Source of the DNA: Snuella lapsa
Lineage (GTDB): Bacteria > Bacteroidota > Bacteroidia > Flavobacteriales > Flavobacteriaceae
Length of the DNA: 64,000 nucleotides
Assembly (NCBI RefSeq): GCF_039539345.1
Contig: NZ_BAABCY010000085.1
Coordinates: 1-64,000 of the forward strand
Reading direction: 5' to 3'
In this document: piece by piece, positions 55,911 through 64,000 of the stretch
How the letters are laid out: the number at the start of each line of letters is the position of its first letter
How positions within the stretch are numbered: the first letter of the stretch is position 1
Notes under the pieces: generated by a model
What the model was told of the DNA's origin: nothing
Database searches by the model: none
The model's input: only the letters and a program-made list of their open reading frames with translations
Position numbers and translations under genes: made by a program

Positions 55911-57119
55911 ATGGCTACCGTTCAAACAGTTTTACGCAAGAAAGTAAATGCGCAAAATCTATACCCTATAACAATTCGTATCATAAAAGATAGAAAAACG
56001 TCGTTTATTTCTATAGGCCAGCACATAGCTTTAAAGTTTTGGGATGAGCAAAACAAAAAAGTAAAGAAATCTCATCCCAATGCTACTCGTATAAATCGTT
56101 TAATTTTAAAAAAGCTATCTGAGGTTAATGATAAATTGTTAGAAGCAGAAATTAATGAGGAATTTGTTTCGGCTTCTCAAGTAAGAGCTAACGTTAAAGG
56201 AAAGAATAAAATAGATTTCTTTCGCTTAGCAGAATTACATCTTGAAAATTTAAAGAAAGCAGAAAAACACTCTCAATATTTAACACAAAAGGGAAGGGTT
56301 ACTAAATTTAAAGAATTCGTAGGTAAGGATAAATTGAATTTTAAAGAGATAACGGTCTTTTTGTTAAAAAATTTTGAAGGCTATCTACTTAATCAGAAAA
56401 AGAGAAAGCCGAGGACAGCTGTTAATTATATGATAATGATTCGTAAGATTTATAACCTTGCTATCTCGGAGGGTTTGGCTGAGAACAGTAATTATCCTTT
56501 TGGAAAAGGAAAGATTCAAATTCGTATTCCTGAATCGGATAAAGTTGGTTTATCTATTGAGGAAGTTAAAAAGCTCGAAACTGCTAAGGATTTATCCTTT
56601 GCTCAACAAGATGCTGTTAATGTTTGGCTAACTAGTTTTTATTTTGCAGGAATAAGAGTAAGTGACATGTTACAATTACGGAAATCCGATTTTAAAGATG
56701 GCCGCTTATTGTATAGAATGAATAAAAATCAGAAAGTTGTGTCCCTCAAAGTACCACGTAAAGCCGAAATAATTTTGGACTTATACAATAAGCCCGGTAT
56801 AGGAAATCATGACCTTATTTTTCCTTATTTAAGGGGGACTAATTTTAATGATTCTAAGGAGTTGTTGACGAGAATTAAAACTGTAACAAGAAATTTAAAC
56901 CGAAGATTAGAATTGGTTGCTAAAGAATTAAAAATAGATAAAAAGTTAAGTATGCACATAGCTAGACATACGTTTGGTAATATATCTGGTGATAAGATTC
57001 CTATTCAAATGTTACAAAAGTTATACCGTCATTCATCTATTACAACTACAATTGCCTATCAGTCGAGTTTTTTGAAAAAAGATACTGATGATGCTTTGGA
57101 TAGTGTCGTGAACTTCTAA
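55911..57119 (+). CDS. Tyrosine recombinase / site-specific integrase
   Basis: A 402-aa integrase of the Bacteroidota type. The N-terminal arm-binding domain (about 1-90, NLYPITIRIIKDRKTSFISIG) is followed by a SAM-like core-binding domain (about 100-195), then the catalytic domain. Catalytic residues: Arg near 248 in AGIRVSDML, HxxR near 347 in MHIARHTFGN, His in LYRHSSITTT and Tyr near 383 in IAYQSS. It is complete and apparently functional. It sits next to a tRNA 3' fragment, with int pointing into the putative element. No other phage or conjugation genes lie within the window. Confidence 0.93.
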   Translation: MATVQTVLRKKVNAQNLYPITIRIIKDRKTSFISIGQHIALKFWDEQNKKVKKSHPNATRINRLILKKLSEVNDKLLEAEINEEFVSASQVRANVKGKNKIDFFRLAELHLENLKKAEKHSQYLTQKGRVTKFKEFVGKDKLNFKEITVFLLKNFEGYLLNQKKRKPRTAVNYMIMIRKIYNLAISEGLAENSNYPFGKGKIQIRIPESDKVGLSIEEVKKLETAKDLSFAQQDAVNVWLTSFYFAGIRVSDMLQLRKSDFKDGRLLYRMNKNQKVVSLKVPRKAEIILDLYNKPGIGNHDLIFPYLRGTNFNDSKELLTRIKTVTRNLNRRLELVAKELKIDKKLSMHIARHTFGNISGDKIPIQMLQKLYRHSSITTTIAYQSSFLKKDTDDALDSVVNF

Positions 57120-57194
57120 AAATATTTCTTACATATGAGCTTTTCAATATTTAACTTTGCTTGTTTCTTAGACATTAAGAAAATTAAAGGCTCT

Positions 57195-58838
57195 CTATTC
57201 AAATAACTCTTCTATAGTATTACGATCACTGGCATTTGGTAATGGAATGTCTAACATCATTGATATCGTTGGAGCTATTTGGGTTATGCTATGCTGTTTT
57301 ACCGATTCGCCTTTTGGCACTTTGGCTCCAAACCACAATAAAGGCACATGGGTATCACTGGTATAAGTTGTACCATGTGTTGTACCATAAGTTCTTTGTT
57401 CCATCCACCCAGAATACATGTGGTAATATATGTCTCCAGATTCTTCGGGGTTATAACTGTTCGCGATAAAATAGCCTATAGTACTATTTTTTACGTTCCA
57501 TTCATTCAATCCGGGAGCAAAAACTTCTTTTACACCTTCTACGTTTTTTAAATAGGAAATGGCCTTTTTAATAACTTCCTCCTTTGGTGTTTTGGTTTTA
57601 CTTATATAGGCCTGTGTTTTGTCCATGTAAGCTATATAATTGGCTTCACCAAATTCTTTAGATAAATAGGCATTTAAACTATCTTTAATTTGCTTGGAGT
57701 TATAAAACTTTCCTGGAAGTCTTTTTGATTCTAAAAATACCGGATTGTCACTTCCTGCATGATCTGCCGTGAGGAACAAGGTGTAATTTCCTTTACCAAC
57801 CTCTTTATCCAAAGTATCCAATAATAATGCTATTTCACGGTCTAAGCGTACATAGGTATCTTCAAGTTCTTTGGAACGGATACCGAAGTTGTGGCCTACA
57901 TAGTCTGTACTGGAATAGCTTATGGTTATAAAATCTGTTTCGTTGGTTTTTCCTAATTGTTCTTCTTTGATTATGGTTTTTGCTAATTGTGTCAAGATGG
58001 TATTTCCATAAGGCACTTCGGTCAATAATCCATAGCCTCCATTATTGGATTTTAACTTCTTTAGGTTATAGGGGAATGTACTATTTTCTTTTCCTTTAAA
58101 GACCTTTTCAAAAGTATCATTATCTGGATTGCTATTTTTATAGTTTTCTATGGGTAATAACGGTTTCCAACTCAGGTTCAATAGAGAATCTGCTTTTTTG
58201 GCATTGTTAAAATCTACAAGCCAGTTGGGCAGTTTTTCAGTATAATAGGAACTGGTTATAAAATGGCCATTGTTGCTATTGTACCAATAGGCGGCATTGG
58301 CCAAATGCCCTGCTGGACAGATAGCTCCCCGATCCTTTAGGGAAATGCCTATGACTTTTGACCTTCCTTTTGTGAACAACTTAAGTTCATCGGTAATGGT
58401 TGTTGTTTTGATGTTTTTGGGTGACCTGAAATAGCTCTTAAACTTTAAATCTGTTTTTATGCCATCGCTATCCACTAAAAATTTAGTGGAATCCTCTACA
58501 CAATACATCGTTCGGTTTAGTGCCCTACTGTACCAATCGTTTGATACTATGCCATGGTTTGTTGGGGTGGTTCCTGTATATACTGAAGTATGCCCTGGAC
58601 CTGTTGCTGTGGGAACATAGTTATAATGGGTGTTTTTTACATTAAATCCCTCTCTTAATAATCTTTTAAATCCATTCTCGGTATAATTATCCTGAAAACG
58701 ATAGAGGTATTCTGAACGCATCTGGTCTATGACAATACCGACTATTAGTTTTGGTTTTTTAGCTTGTTGGGCATTGACAATTTGGTTGAAAAAAGTTAAA
58801 GTTATGACTAATAATGTGCTTAAAATTTTATGTTTCAT
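57195..58838 (-). CDS. PafA-type alkaline phosphatase
   Basis: A 547-aa periplasmic enzyme (signal about 1-23, VNAQQ). D38 in GIVIDQMRSEY, nucleophile T79 in PTATGPGHTS and N100 in VSNDWYS fall at the same numbers as in the characterised PafA of Elizabethkingia. The monoesterase-specific Lys and Arg are in SLKDRGA (168, 170). Later zinc ligands are in DYVGHNFG, LTADHAG and YTSDTHVPL. This phosphate-insensitive enzyme releases phosphate from monoesters. It lies only 2 bases after the MBL-fold gene and downstream of GDPD and SusCD, all on the minus strand, fitting a phosphoester-scavenging set. Confidence 0.95.
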   Translation of the reverse strand: MKHKILSTLLVITLTFFNQIVNAQQAKKPKLIVGIVIDQMRSEYLYRFQDNYTENGFKRLLREGFNVKNTHYNYVPTATGPGHTSVYTGTTPTNHGIVSNDWYSRALNRTMYCVEDSTKFLVDSDGIKTDLKFKSYFRSPKNIKTTTITDELKLFTKGRSKVIGISLKDRGAICPAGHLANAAYWYNSNNGHFITSSYYTEKLPNWLVDFNNAKKADSLLNLSWKPLLPIENYKNSNPDNDTFEKVFKGKENSTFPYNLKKLKSNNGGYGLLTEVPYGNTILTQLAKTIIKEEQLGKTNETDFITISYSSTDYVGHNFGIRSKELEDTYVRLDREIALLLDTLDKEVGKGNYTLFLTADHAGSDNPVFLESKRLPGKFYNSKQIKDSLNAYLSKEFGEANYIAYMDKTQAYISKTKTPKEEVIKKAISYLKNVEGVKEVFAPGLNEWNVKNSTIGYFIANSYNPEESGDIYYHMYSGWMEQRTYGTTHGTTYTSDTHVPLLWFGAKVPKGESVKQHSITQIAPTISMMLDIPLPNASDRNTIEELFE

Positions 58839-58840
58839 TT

Positions 58841-60088
58841 TTATTTTGATTTATATGGGCCGAATTTTTCTTTTACTGTTAATGTTGTTGTATCATCGTT
58901 TAAAACATAGACGTCATATGTGTCGCCATTGGGATAAACCCTAATAAGAATGTGCCCATGCATACTTTTATAGTTATCCTTAAACCAAGGCCCGTAAGTT
59001 ACCAATGTTTCATCGTGCATATTGGTAGCAAAAATATCGCGTCCTTGGGCATTTTCATCCTTATAGATTAAACGTTGATAGACTTCTTGTCCCGGATGGT
59101 CTGAGCACCAACTTTGTTGTACCACCACCTTGGGATCTAAGGTTTTTACAAAATATTCATTGGTGGCATCCCGGTTTCCATGGTGGTCTAGGGTGGTAAC
59201 CTCTACGTTGCCTACCGCTTTTGCCATGGGGGTTTCCACATCGAACCATTGGGGCAAACCAAAACCTTGAAGCCCTGTATTGTCGCCTCCTGTAAAATAA
59301 TCGAAATTACCGTAGGATATTTTTATGGCTAAACTCAATGGGTTTTCATTGTATTTACCTTTGTAATAGTCGGTCATGTCTTCATCAGAAAAGTAGTCAA
59401 AAGTCTCTTCAGCATTACCTGTCCAAATCGTGCCATTAGATTTTACATTTCTAATACTGAAATTTTTAAATTTTTCCGGTTGTCTTAATAAAACTAGTTG
59501 AGCATTACTCCCAACTATTAAGGCTTCCACCGATAAGTCCTTTTTACTTATAAACTTTTGATAGTCCTGAAACAGAGAATCGCTAGATAGATATTTCTTT
59601 AGATCCAAAGGAAAGTTATAGTCCGGATAGTTCCTGTCTATTACCTTTTTCATAGGCACTAGCTTTTCTAGATCGACAAAACTTCCATAATGATCCTCAT
59701 GGAAATGGGAGATCAGTACATAGTCAATTTCTGGTTTTTCACCCTTTGTCATTACATCTTTTATATAAAGGGCTATGTATTGGGCTGCAGTAAGCGAATC
59801 ACTTGGTTTTGGGGGTGATGCCTTTAAGGGCGCATATTTATGCTCGAACTTGTCTTTATCTAAATCCCCTGCATCAAATAACAGTGTGGTGCCATCTGGT
59901 AATACCATAAAAGTGGCGTCGCCCCTACCGGTATTGATATGGTGGATGTCTAAATAGCCTTCTTGCCAAGGACGGAATAGTTCAGCTTTTGATTCCACCA
60001 ACTCATTACTTCCTTCTTTTTTTGCCTTTATACAATTGTAGCTTATTAAAACAATTACAATTACTAAATAATATTTGAATTTATTCAT
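58841..60088 (-). CDS. Exported metallo-beta-lactamase-fold hydrolase
   Basis: A 415-aa protein with an N-terminal hydrophobic signal (a Cys at 19 could be lipidated, but the lipobox is weak). MBL core: MVLPDGTTLLFDAGD and the zinc motif H128-x-H130-x-D132-H133 in ISHFHEDHYGSF, then a late histidine in TTLDHHGNRDATN. The layout resembles the hydrolase part of ComEC-like proteins or phosphodiesterases of the MBL superfamily. Given PafA and GDPD beside it, a phosphodiesterase acting on an imported or periplasmic ester is likely (inference). Confidence 0.88.
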   Translation of the reverse strand: MNKFKYYLVIVIVLISYNCIKAKKEGSNELVESKAELFRPWQEGYLDIHHINTGRGDATFMVLPDGTTLLFDAGDLDKDKFEHKYAPLKASPPKPSDSLTAAQYIALYIKDVMTKGEKPEIDYVLISHFHEDHYGSFVDLEKLVPMKKVIDRNYPDYNFPLDLKKYLSSDSLFQDYQKFISKKDLSVEALIVGSNAQLVLLRQPEKFKNFSIRNVKSNGTIWTGNAEETFDYFSDEDMTDYYKGKYNENPLSLAIKISYGNFDYFTGGDNTGLQGFGLPQWFDVETPMAKAVGNVEVTTLDHHGNRDATNEYFVKTLDPKVVVQQSWCSDHPGQEVYQRLIYKDENAQGRDIFATNMHDETLVTYGPWFKDNYKSMHGHILIRVYPNGDTYDVYVLNDDTTTLTVKEKFGPYKSK

Positions 60089-60134
60089 CCGCTTAAGTTT
60101 TCTTCCACGTCAAAAGTACCAATATCTTATCTTT

Positions 60135-61010
60135 TTAGTTGTGAAGGTTTTTACTTCTTAGGTATTCCAACAACAGTTTAGGATGGTCTGTTTGGATGAT
60201 TGCCGGTTTAAGAGCTATTACTCGATCCATTGATTCTGTATTCCCTAAAATAAAATCATCGTCCTCGTTCCATAACGTGTTAATGAATATTAACTGATTG
60301 TTTTTCATTGCCAGTTTCATCATTTGCGGAGTAAAACTCTCTTCTGTGAAATGTTGTAATGCAGAACGTGTGTTTTTAGTATAAAACCATACATCTTCCT
60401 TAGTTTTGGATAAAGGCAATGTAGCGTAAAGAGAATCAATTCCTATCATCTCCATAACTTTTTCCTTTTTACCAATAAATGAAATAACTTCATGCTCCAT
60501 ATCATATGCTTTCAACATACTATAGAGTTGTTTATAATTTACAGCTTTTAAATCTAAATTAGGAATAACCTTTCCTTTAGCCAATCTTAAAGCATCTTTT
60601 AACAAAGGTATTTTTTCGTTTGTAATGGAATCATTTATTTTTAAATTAAACCTTTGCAACTCCTTATATGTGTAATCTTTTACAAATCCTTTACCTGTAG
60701 ATACTCTTCCAATACTGTCGTCATGCATTAGAACCAAAATATTATCTTTTGTTGTTCTTACATCCAACTCAACAAAATCAATTTGAGCTTCAATGGCTTT
60801 TTTTATGGACTGTAATGAATTTTCCGGAGCAAATTTATGAAACGACCTGTGGGCGCAAACAAGAATGTTTTTTTCGGTTTTGTTTTTAATTTTTCCTAAA
60901 ATACTATTCTGACTTATACCTATAGTAGTTTGACTTTTATCTGAATTTACTTTTTTACAAGTAATAAACAATAGAAAAAGAATGAAATAAAAAAGGAAGT
61001 TGGTTTTCAT
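60135..61010 (-). CDS. Glycerophosphodiester phosphodiesterase lipoprotein
   Basis: A 291-aa lipoprotein (lipobox FITC, Cys18) of the GDPD family. Catalytic H54-R55 in CAHRSFHKFAPENS, E63, metal ligands E81 and D83 in VELDVRTT, and H96 in LMHDD are all present. It cleaves glycerophosphodiesters to glycerol 3-phosphate and an alcohol. The product could be a PafA substrate. It is separated from SusD by a hairpin. Confidence 0.92.
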   Translation of the reverse strand: MKTNFLFYFILFLLFITCKKVNSDKSQTTIGISQNSILGKIKNKTEKNILVCAHRSFHKFAPENSLQSIKKAIEAQIDFVELDVRTTKDNILVLMHDDSIGRVSTGKGFVKDYTYKELQRFNLKINDSITNEKIPLLKDALRLAKGKVIPNLDLKAVNYKQLYSMLKAYDMEHEVISFIGKKEKVMEMIGIDSLYATLPLSKTKEDVWFYTKNTRSALQHFTEESFTPQMMKLAMKNNQLIFINTLWNEDDDFILGNTESMDRVIALKPAIIQTDHPKLLLEYLRSKNLHN

Positions 61011-61111
61011 TTTTAAGCTTTTTATATTTAAATTTATTGGTAATGAAGACTTTGTTTGTCAAAAACTCATTAATATTTCTGGAAAGTCTGTTTGTCTTAT
61101 ATCTGTTTTAA

Positions 61112-61145
61112 AATAAAGGGCTGAGATTAAATTCAACCCTTTATT
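61112..61145 (-). terminator. Hairpin between SusD and GDPD
   Basis: Stem AATAAAGGG / CCCTTTATT around a 16-nt loop with a T-rich run on the minus strand. It may reduce, rather than end, transcription from SusCD into the phosphoesterase genes. Confidence 0.6.
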
Positions 61146-61176
61146 AAAACAAACTAAACCAACTCAAAAAAAATTA

Positions 61177-62646
61177 CTAATTATATCCAGGATTTTGAGG
61201 CAATAATGCTGGGTTTGTATCTATTTCACTTTGAGGAACAGGATAAATTAATTGATTTCCTGAAATGTTATTTAACGTTACTGGTACTCCGCCTGTATTT
61301 GTCTCATGTCCATTCATCACCTCAACAGCTCTACCTGTTCTAACCAAATCTGGCCATCTATGGTTTTCAAACGCCAATTCCCAGCGCCTTTCATTTTCAA
61401 TGGCTAATCTAAACTCTGCTTGATTTGTAACCGTAGCAGAGGTTAAATCTGCTAAGCCAGCTCTATTTCTGATCTGATTTATCAAATCAAATGCTGGCCC
61501 ATCGGCAACATAACCTTGCTCATTTAAAGCCTCTGCATGCATTAATATTACATCGGCATATCTTAAAACTATTGAATTTATACCAGAATCTAAAGGGCCT
61601 GCTGTTGCAGCCACAAGCTTTTTAGGATATAATACATTATCAACTCCAAATTGTCCAATATTAACATCTCTACGTATATCTGCTGGGTCATAAGAATCCC
61701 ATAAATCTTGCGTTGGACGGTTACTACCGTTAGAACTTCCGTTAACTACCAACGCTCCCCCTCCAAATGGCCCAAATAAATTAGAATATACACTACCTTC
61801 TCCTATGCCAGTGCCTTCTCCATTTACAGAAAAAGAGCTACCTTTTCCAGACTCATATTGTACTTCAAAGATAGATTCTTGGTTATTTTCATTAGATTCT
61901 CCAAATATATCGGCATAATTAGGCACCAAACTATATCCATTTACATTTCCTAATGCAGCAATAGCTTCAGAGTAATTCCCTAATGTTAACTCAACTTTAC
62001 CTAATAATGCATAGGCTGCTCCCTTTGTGGTTTTCCCAACAACACTTTGCGATGCTGGTAACGCACTAGCTGCAGCTGTTAAGTCTGTTACAATTTGAGC
62101 ATACACTGAAGCTGCTGTATCCCTCCCTTCACCAAAAGCATCAAATGGGTCTATTGTTTCAGTAACAACTAAAGGCACATCTCCAAAAACCCTAACCAAA
62201 TTGAAATAAATCAATCCCCTAATAAATTGTACCTCTCCTTTTCTTATTGACTTTGTAGAGGCATCCATATCATCAATATCCTCTATACGGTTAAGTATAG
62301 CATTACATCTCTGAATGCCCAAATAAGCATCTTTCCATGTGGCTTCAAGAACAGCATTGGAAGATCTTACGGAAAACAAATCTATATCAGAGACAATGCC
62401 TCCTCGTCCACCTAATGAGGATTCATCAGAATTGTCTGATCTTACCTCAAACAAATAATTTAAACTTTCGCCATACAGCCCTTGTTGTTGAAGCGCATCA
62501 TATGCTGCATTTACAGCCACATCAACATCTGCAGCCGATTTTAAAAAATTTGCAGCACTTGGAGTAGAAATTGGGGCTAGATCCAATTCGTTACTACATG
62601 AAATGAATATAATTGTTAGTATAAATATGATTACTATTTTTTTCAT
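61177..62646 (-). CDS. SusD/RagB-family lipoprotein
   Basis: A 489-aa surface lipoprotein (lipobox FISCS) of the shorter RagB/SusD type: NELDLAPISTPSAANFLKS, WKDAYLGIQRCNAILNRIED, VQFIRGLIYFNLVRVFGDVP (in outline), TKGAAYALLGKVELTLGNY, and the C-terminal ENERRWELAFENHRWPDLVRTG, YPVPQSEIDTNPALLPQNPGY. It binds substrate for the SusC partner 19 bases upstream. Confidence 0.95.
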   Translation of the reverse strand: MKKIVIIFILTIIFISCSNELDLAPISTPSAANFLKSAADVDVAVNAAYDALQQQGLYGESLNYLFEVRSDNSDESSLGGRGGIVSDIDLFSVRSSNAVLEATWKDAYLGIQRCNAILNRIEDIDDMDASTKSIRKGEVQFIRGLIYFNLVRVFGDVPLVVTETIDPFDAFGEGRDTAASVYAQIVTDLTAAASALPASQSVVGKTTKGAAYALLGKVELTLGNYSEAIAALGNVNGYSLVPNYADIFGESNENNQESIFEVQYESGKGSSFSVNGEGTGIGEGSVYSNLFGPFGGGALVVNGSSNGSNRPTQDLWDSYDPADIRRDVNIGQFGVDNVLYPKKLVAATAGPLDSGINSIVLRYADVILMHAEALNEQGYVADGPAFDLINQIRNRAGLADLTSATVTNQAEFRLAIENERRWELAFENHRWPDLVRTGRAVEVMNGHETNTGGVPVTLNNISGNQLIYPVPQSEIDTNPALLPQNPGYN

Positions 62647-62664
62647 GATCTTATGCTTTAATAA

Positions 62665-64000
62665 TTAAAATGTTAGATTAAGTCCTACGGTGAAGGATTT
62701 AGTAGTAGGATAACCTCCCCAGTCTACACCAGGCTCTAATGGTCCTCCTGAAGCTCCCAGGCCTACTCTAGAATTTACCTCTGGATTATATCCCGAATAT
62801 TTGGTAAATGTAAAAGGGTTTATTGATGAGAAATAAATCCTTGCTTTATCAATACCTATCTTTTCAGAAATTTTAGAATCCAAGGTATATCCCAATGTTA
62901 TATTTCTAAACCTCAAGAAATCGCCATCCTCAACAATCTTACTTGATCTATCATAAAAAGCACCATTATTACCCGCTCTGGCAAAACCATTCCCTAGATT
63001 AGAAGGCGATTGCCAACGACCTTCAACCCGTTCTGCTAAAGCATTTCCAAAACCTCCTTCTAATGTTAAGAAGAAATAGTTAAAATTCAAGATATCATGT
63101 CCTTGTGAGCCTTGCAATAATGCCGTTAAATCCCAATTTTTATACTTGAAACTGGTTGAGAATCCATAGGTAAAATCTGGCTGAGAATTACCAACAACTT
63201 TCCTGTCCCCATCATCAATAACTCCATCACTATTGACATCTTCAATTTGATAATCACCGGGAGCTGTCCCCCTACCTGTTGTAACATGAGCAGAGGCATC
63301 AATTTCAGCTTGGGTATTATAAACCCCTATAATATTCCATAGATAAAACTCACCAATAGGTCTTCCTATTTCTGTTTTATGGAATTTTGACACAATCTGG
63401 GTTTGATCGGTACCTAATGATAAAACTTTATTTTTATTAGTTGAAATATTAAATGTTGAAGACCATTCCACTTCACCTAACTTGATATTGTTCGTTGAAA
63501 TTGCAAATTCAAATCCTTTGTTTTCAACTTCCCCAAGGTTTTGTAATGACGTAATAAAACCTGTTTGGGAGGGCACGGGAACATTTAATAATAAACCGTC
63601 TGTTGTAGATTTATAATAATCCGCAATAATTGAAATCTTATTATCAAATAACCCTAAATCAATTCCAAAATCGAGCTGTTTTGTTTCTTCCCAAGATAAG
63701 TTTGCATTTGGAGAGGTTTCAGTTGCCAAACCACCCAAGTTACCATAATTTGCATCGCCCAATAAAGCAATTCCACCATAATTAGGTATTAAATTATTAC
63801 CTGTCACACCCCAGCTTGCTCTCAATTTTAAATCACTAATAGATTCATTGTCTATTAAAAAATCTTCTTCACTCATTCTCCATCCAAGTGACACAGATGG
63901 GAAATTACCCCATTTTGAGTTATCCCCAAATCTTGAAGATCCATCTCGCCTGAATGAAACACTCAATAAATATTTTCCTTTGAAATCGTAATTTAACCTA
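62665..64000 (-). CDS. SusC/RagA TonB-dependent transporter, 3' part only
   Basis: The frame stays open to the window edge, reading LNYDFKGKYLLSVSFRRDGS at the 5' side, so this is the C-terminal 444 residues of a barrel protein of about 1000; signal, plug and N-terminal barrel lie beyond 64000. Family blocks: GWRMSEEDFL, LKLRASWGVTGN, GFEFAISTNN, VNSDGVIDDGDRKVVGNSQPD (in outline), FLRFRNITLGYTL and the final KSFTVGLNLTF. Unlike the SusC at 48-51 kb, this part has no internal stop. Confidence 0.95.
   Translation of the reverse strand, partial: RLNYDFKGKYLLSVSFRRDGSSRFGDNSKWGNFPSVSLGWRMSEEDFLIDNESISDLKLRASWGVTGNNLIPNYGGIALLGDANYGNLGGLATETSPNANLSWEETKQLDFGIDLGLFDNKISIIADYYKSTTDGLLLNVPVPSQTGFITSLQNLGEVENKGFEFAISTNNIKLGEVEWSSTFNISTNKNKVLSLGTDQTQIVSKFHKTEIGRPIGEFYLWNIIGVYNTQAEIDASAHVTTGRGTAPGDYQIEDVNSDGVIDDGDRKVVGNSQPDFTYGFSTSFKYKNWDLTALLQGSQGHDILNFNYFFLTLEGGFGNALAERVEGRWQSPSNLGNGFARAGNNGAFYDRSSKIVEDGDFLRFRNITLGYTLDSKISEKIGIDKARIYFSSINPFTFTKYSGYNPEVNSRVGLGASGGPLEPGVDWGGYPTTKSFTVGLNLTF

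Noticed and set aside
57236..57551. Plus-strand frames inside the PafA gene
   Set aside because: They are antisense to conserved phosphatase sequence and have no codon bias or start signal.
1..64000. CRISPR array, rRNA operon, complete tRNA, insertion sequence, origin of replication
   Set aside because: I looked for each on both strands and saw none that could be supported.

Overview
The window is AT-rich (about one third G+C by eye) and comes from a free-living, probably marine, member of the Flavobacteriaceae (Bacteroidota). Evidence: SusC/SusD pairs, a hybrid two-component regulator, sulfatases, a GH89 glycosidase, many lipoproteins, poor Shine-Dalgarno sites, and promoters of the Bacteroidota form (TTG, 19-20 nt, TAnnTTTG) ahead of thrS, a HAD hydrolase and the SRP RNA. 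The genus cannot be fixed from the sequence alone.

Layout. 1-3.5 kb: thrS-infC-rpmI-rplT translation operon, with infC using an ATA start, closed by a strong terminator. 3.6-10 kb: a secreted TolB-propeller/amidohydrolase, a YjbQ protein, a HAD phosphatase, a small lipoprotein and a secreted 'asparagine synthetase B-like' protein. 10-16 kb: minus-strand housekeeping genes (tgt, LptF/G permease, EamA transporter, accA, dnaB). 16-26 kb: OMP beta-barrel, VOC protein, O-methyltransferase, DUF6340-like lipoprotein, YbiT-type ABC-F protein, thioredoxin-fold lipoprotein, fsa, SDR, the SRP RNA gene (minus strand, about 25.1 kb) and a glutaminyl cyclase. 26-34.5 kb: a PhoD-like phosphatase and two S1 sulfatases. 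The PhoD gene and the first sulfatase are each preceded by a long leader carrying the same 38-bp AT-rich element plus a hairpin. 34.5-36.8 kb: TetR regulator divergent from an FAD monooxygenase/DUF3995 pair.

37-55.5 kb: a polysaccharide utilisation locus (PUL) with GH89 alpha-N-acetylglucosaminidase, two paralogous secreted lipoproteins of no family I recognise, an FG-GAP/ASPIC-UnbV lipoprotein, SusD, SusC and a divergent hybrid two-component system (HTCS). SusC and the HTCS are each broken by one in-frame nonsense codon (TGG to TAG and probably AAA to TAA), so the sensing and import arms look inactivated while the enzymes remain intact.

55.6-64 kb: a terminator plus a 40-nt 3' fragment of a CAU tRNA, next to a tyrosine recombinase, looks like the left end of an integrated element. 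To its right lies a second SusC/SusD system (SusC runs off the window) with a glycerophosphodiester phosphodiesterase, a metallo-beta-lactamase-fold hydrolase and a PafA-type alkaline phosphatase. This reads as a phosphate-ester scavenging locus, possibly carried on that element.

The best candidates for something new are the paralogous lipoproteins beside GH89, the doubly mutated PUL, the shared leader element of the phosphatase/sulfatase genes, and the tRNA-bounded phospho-PUL.
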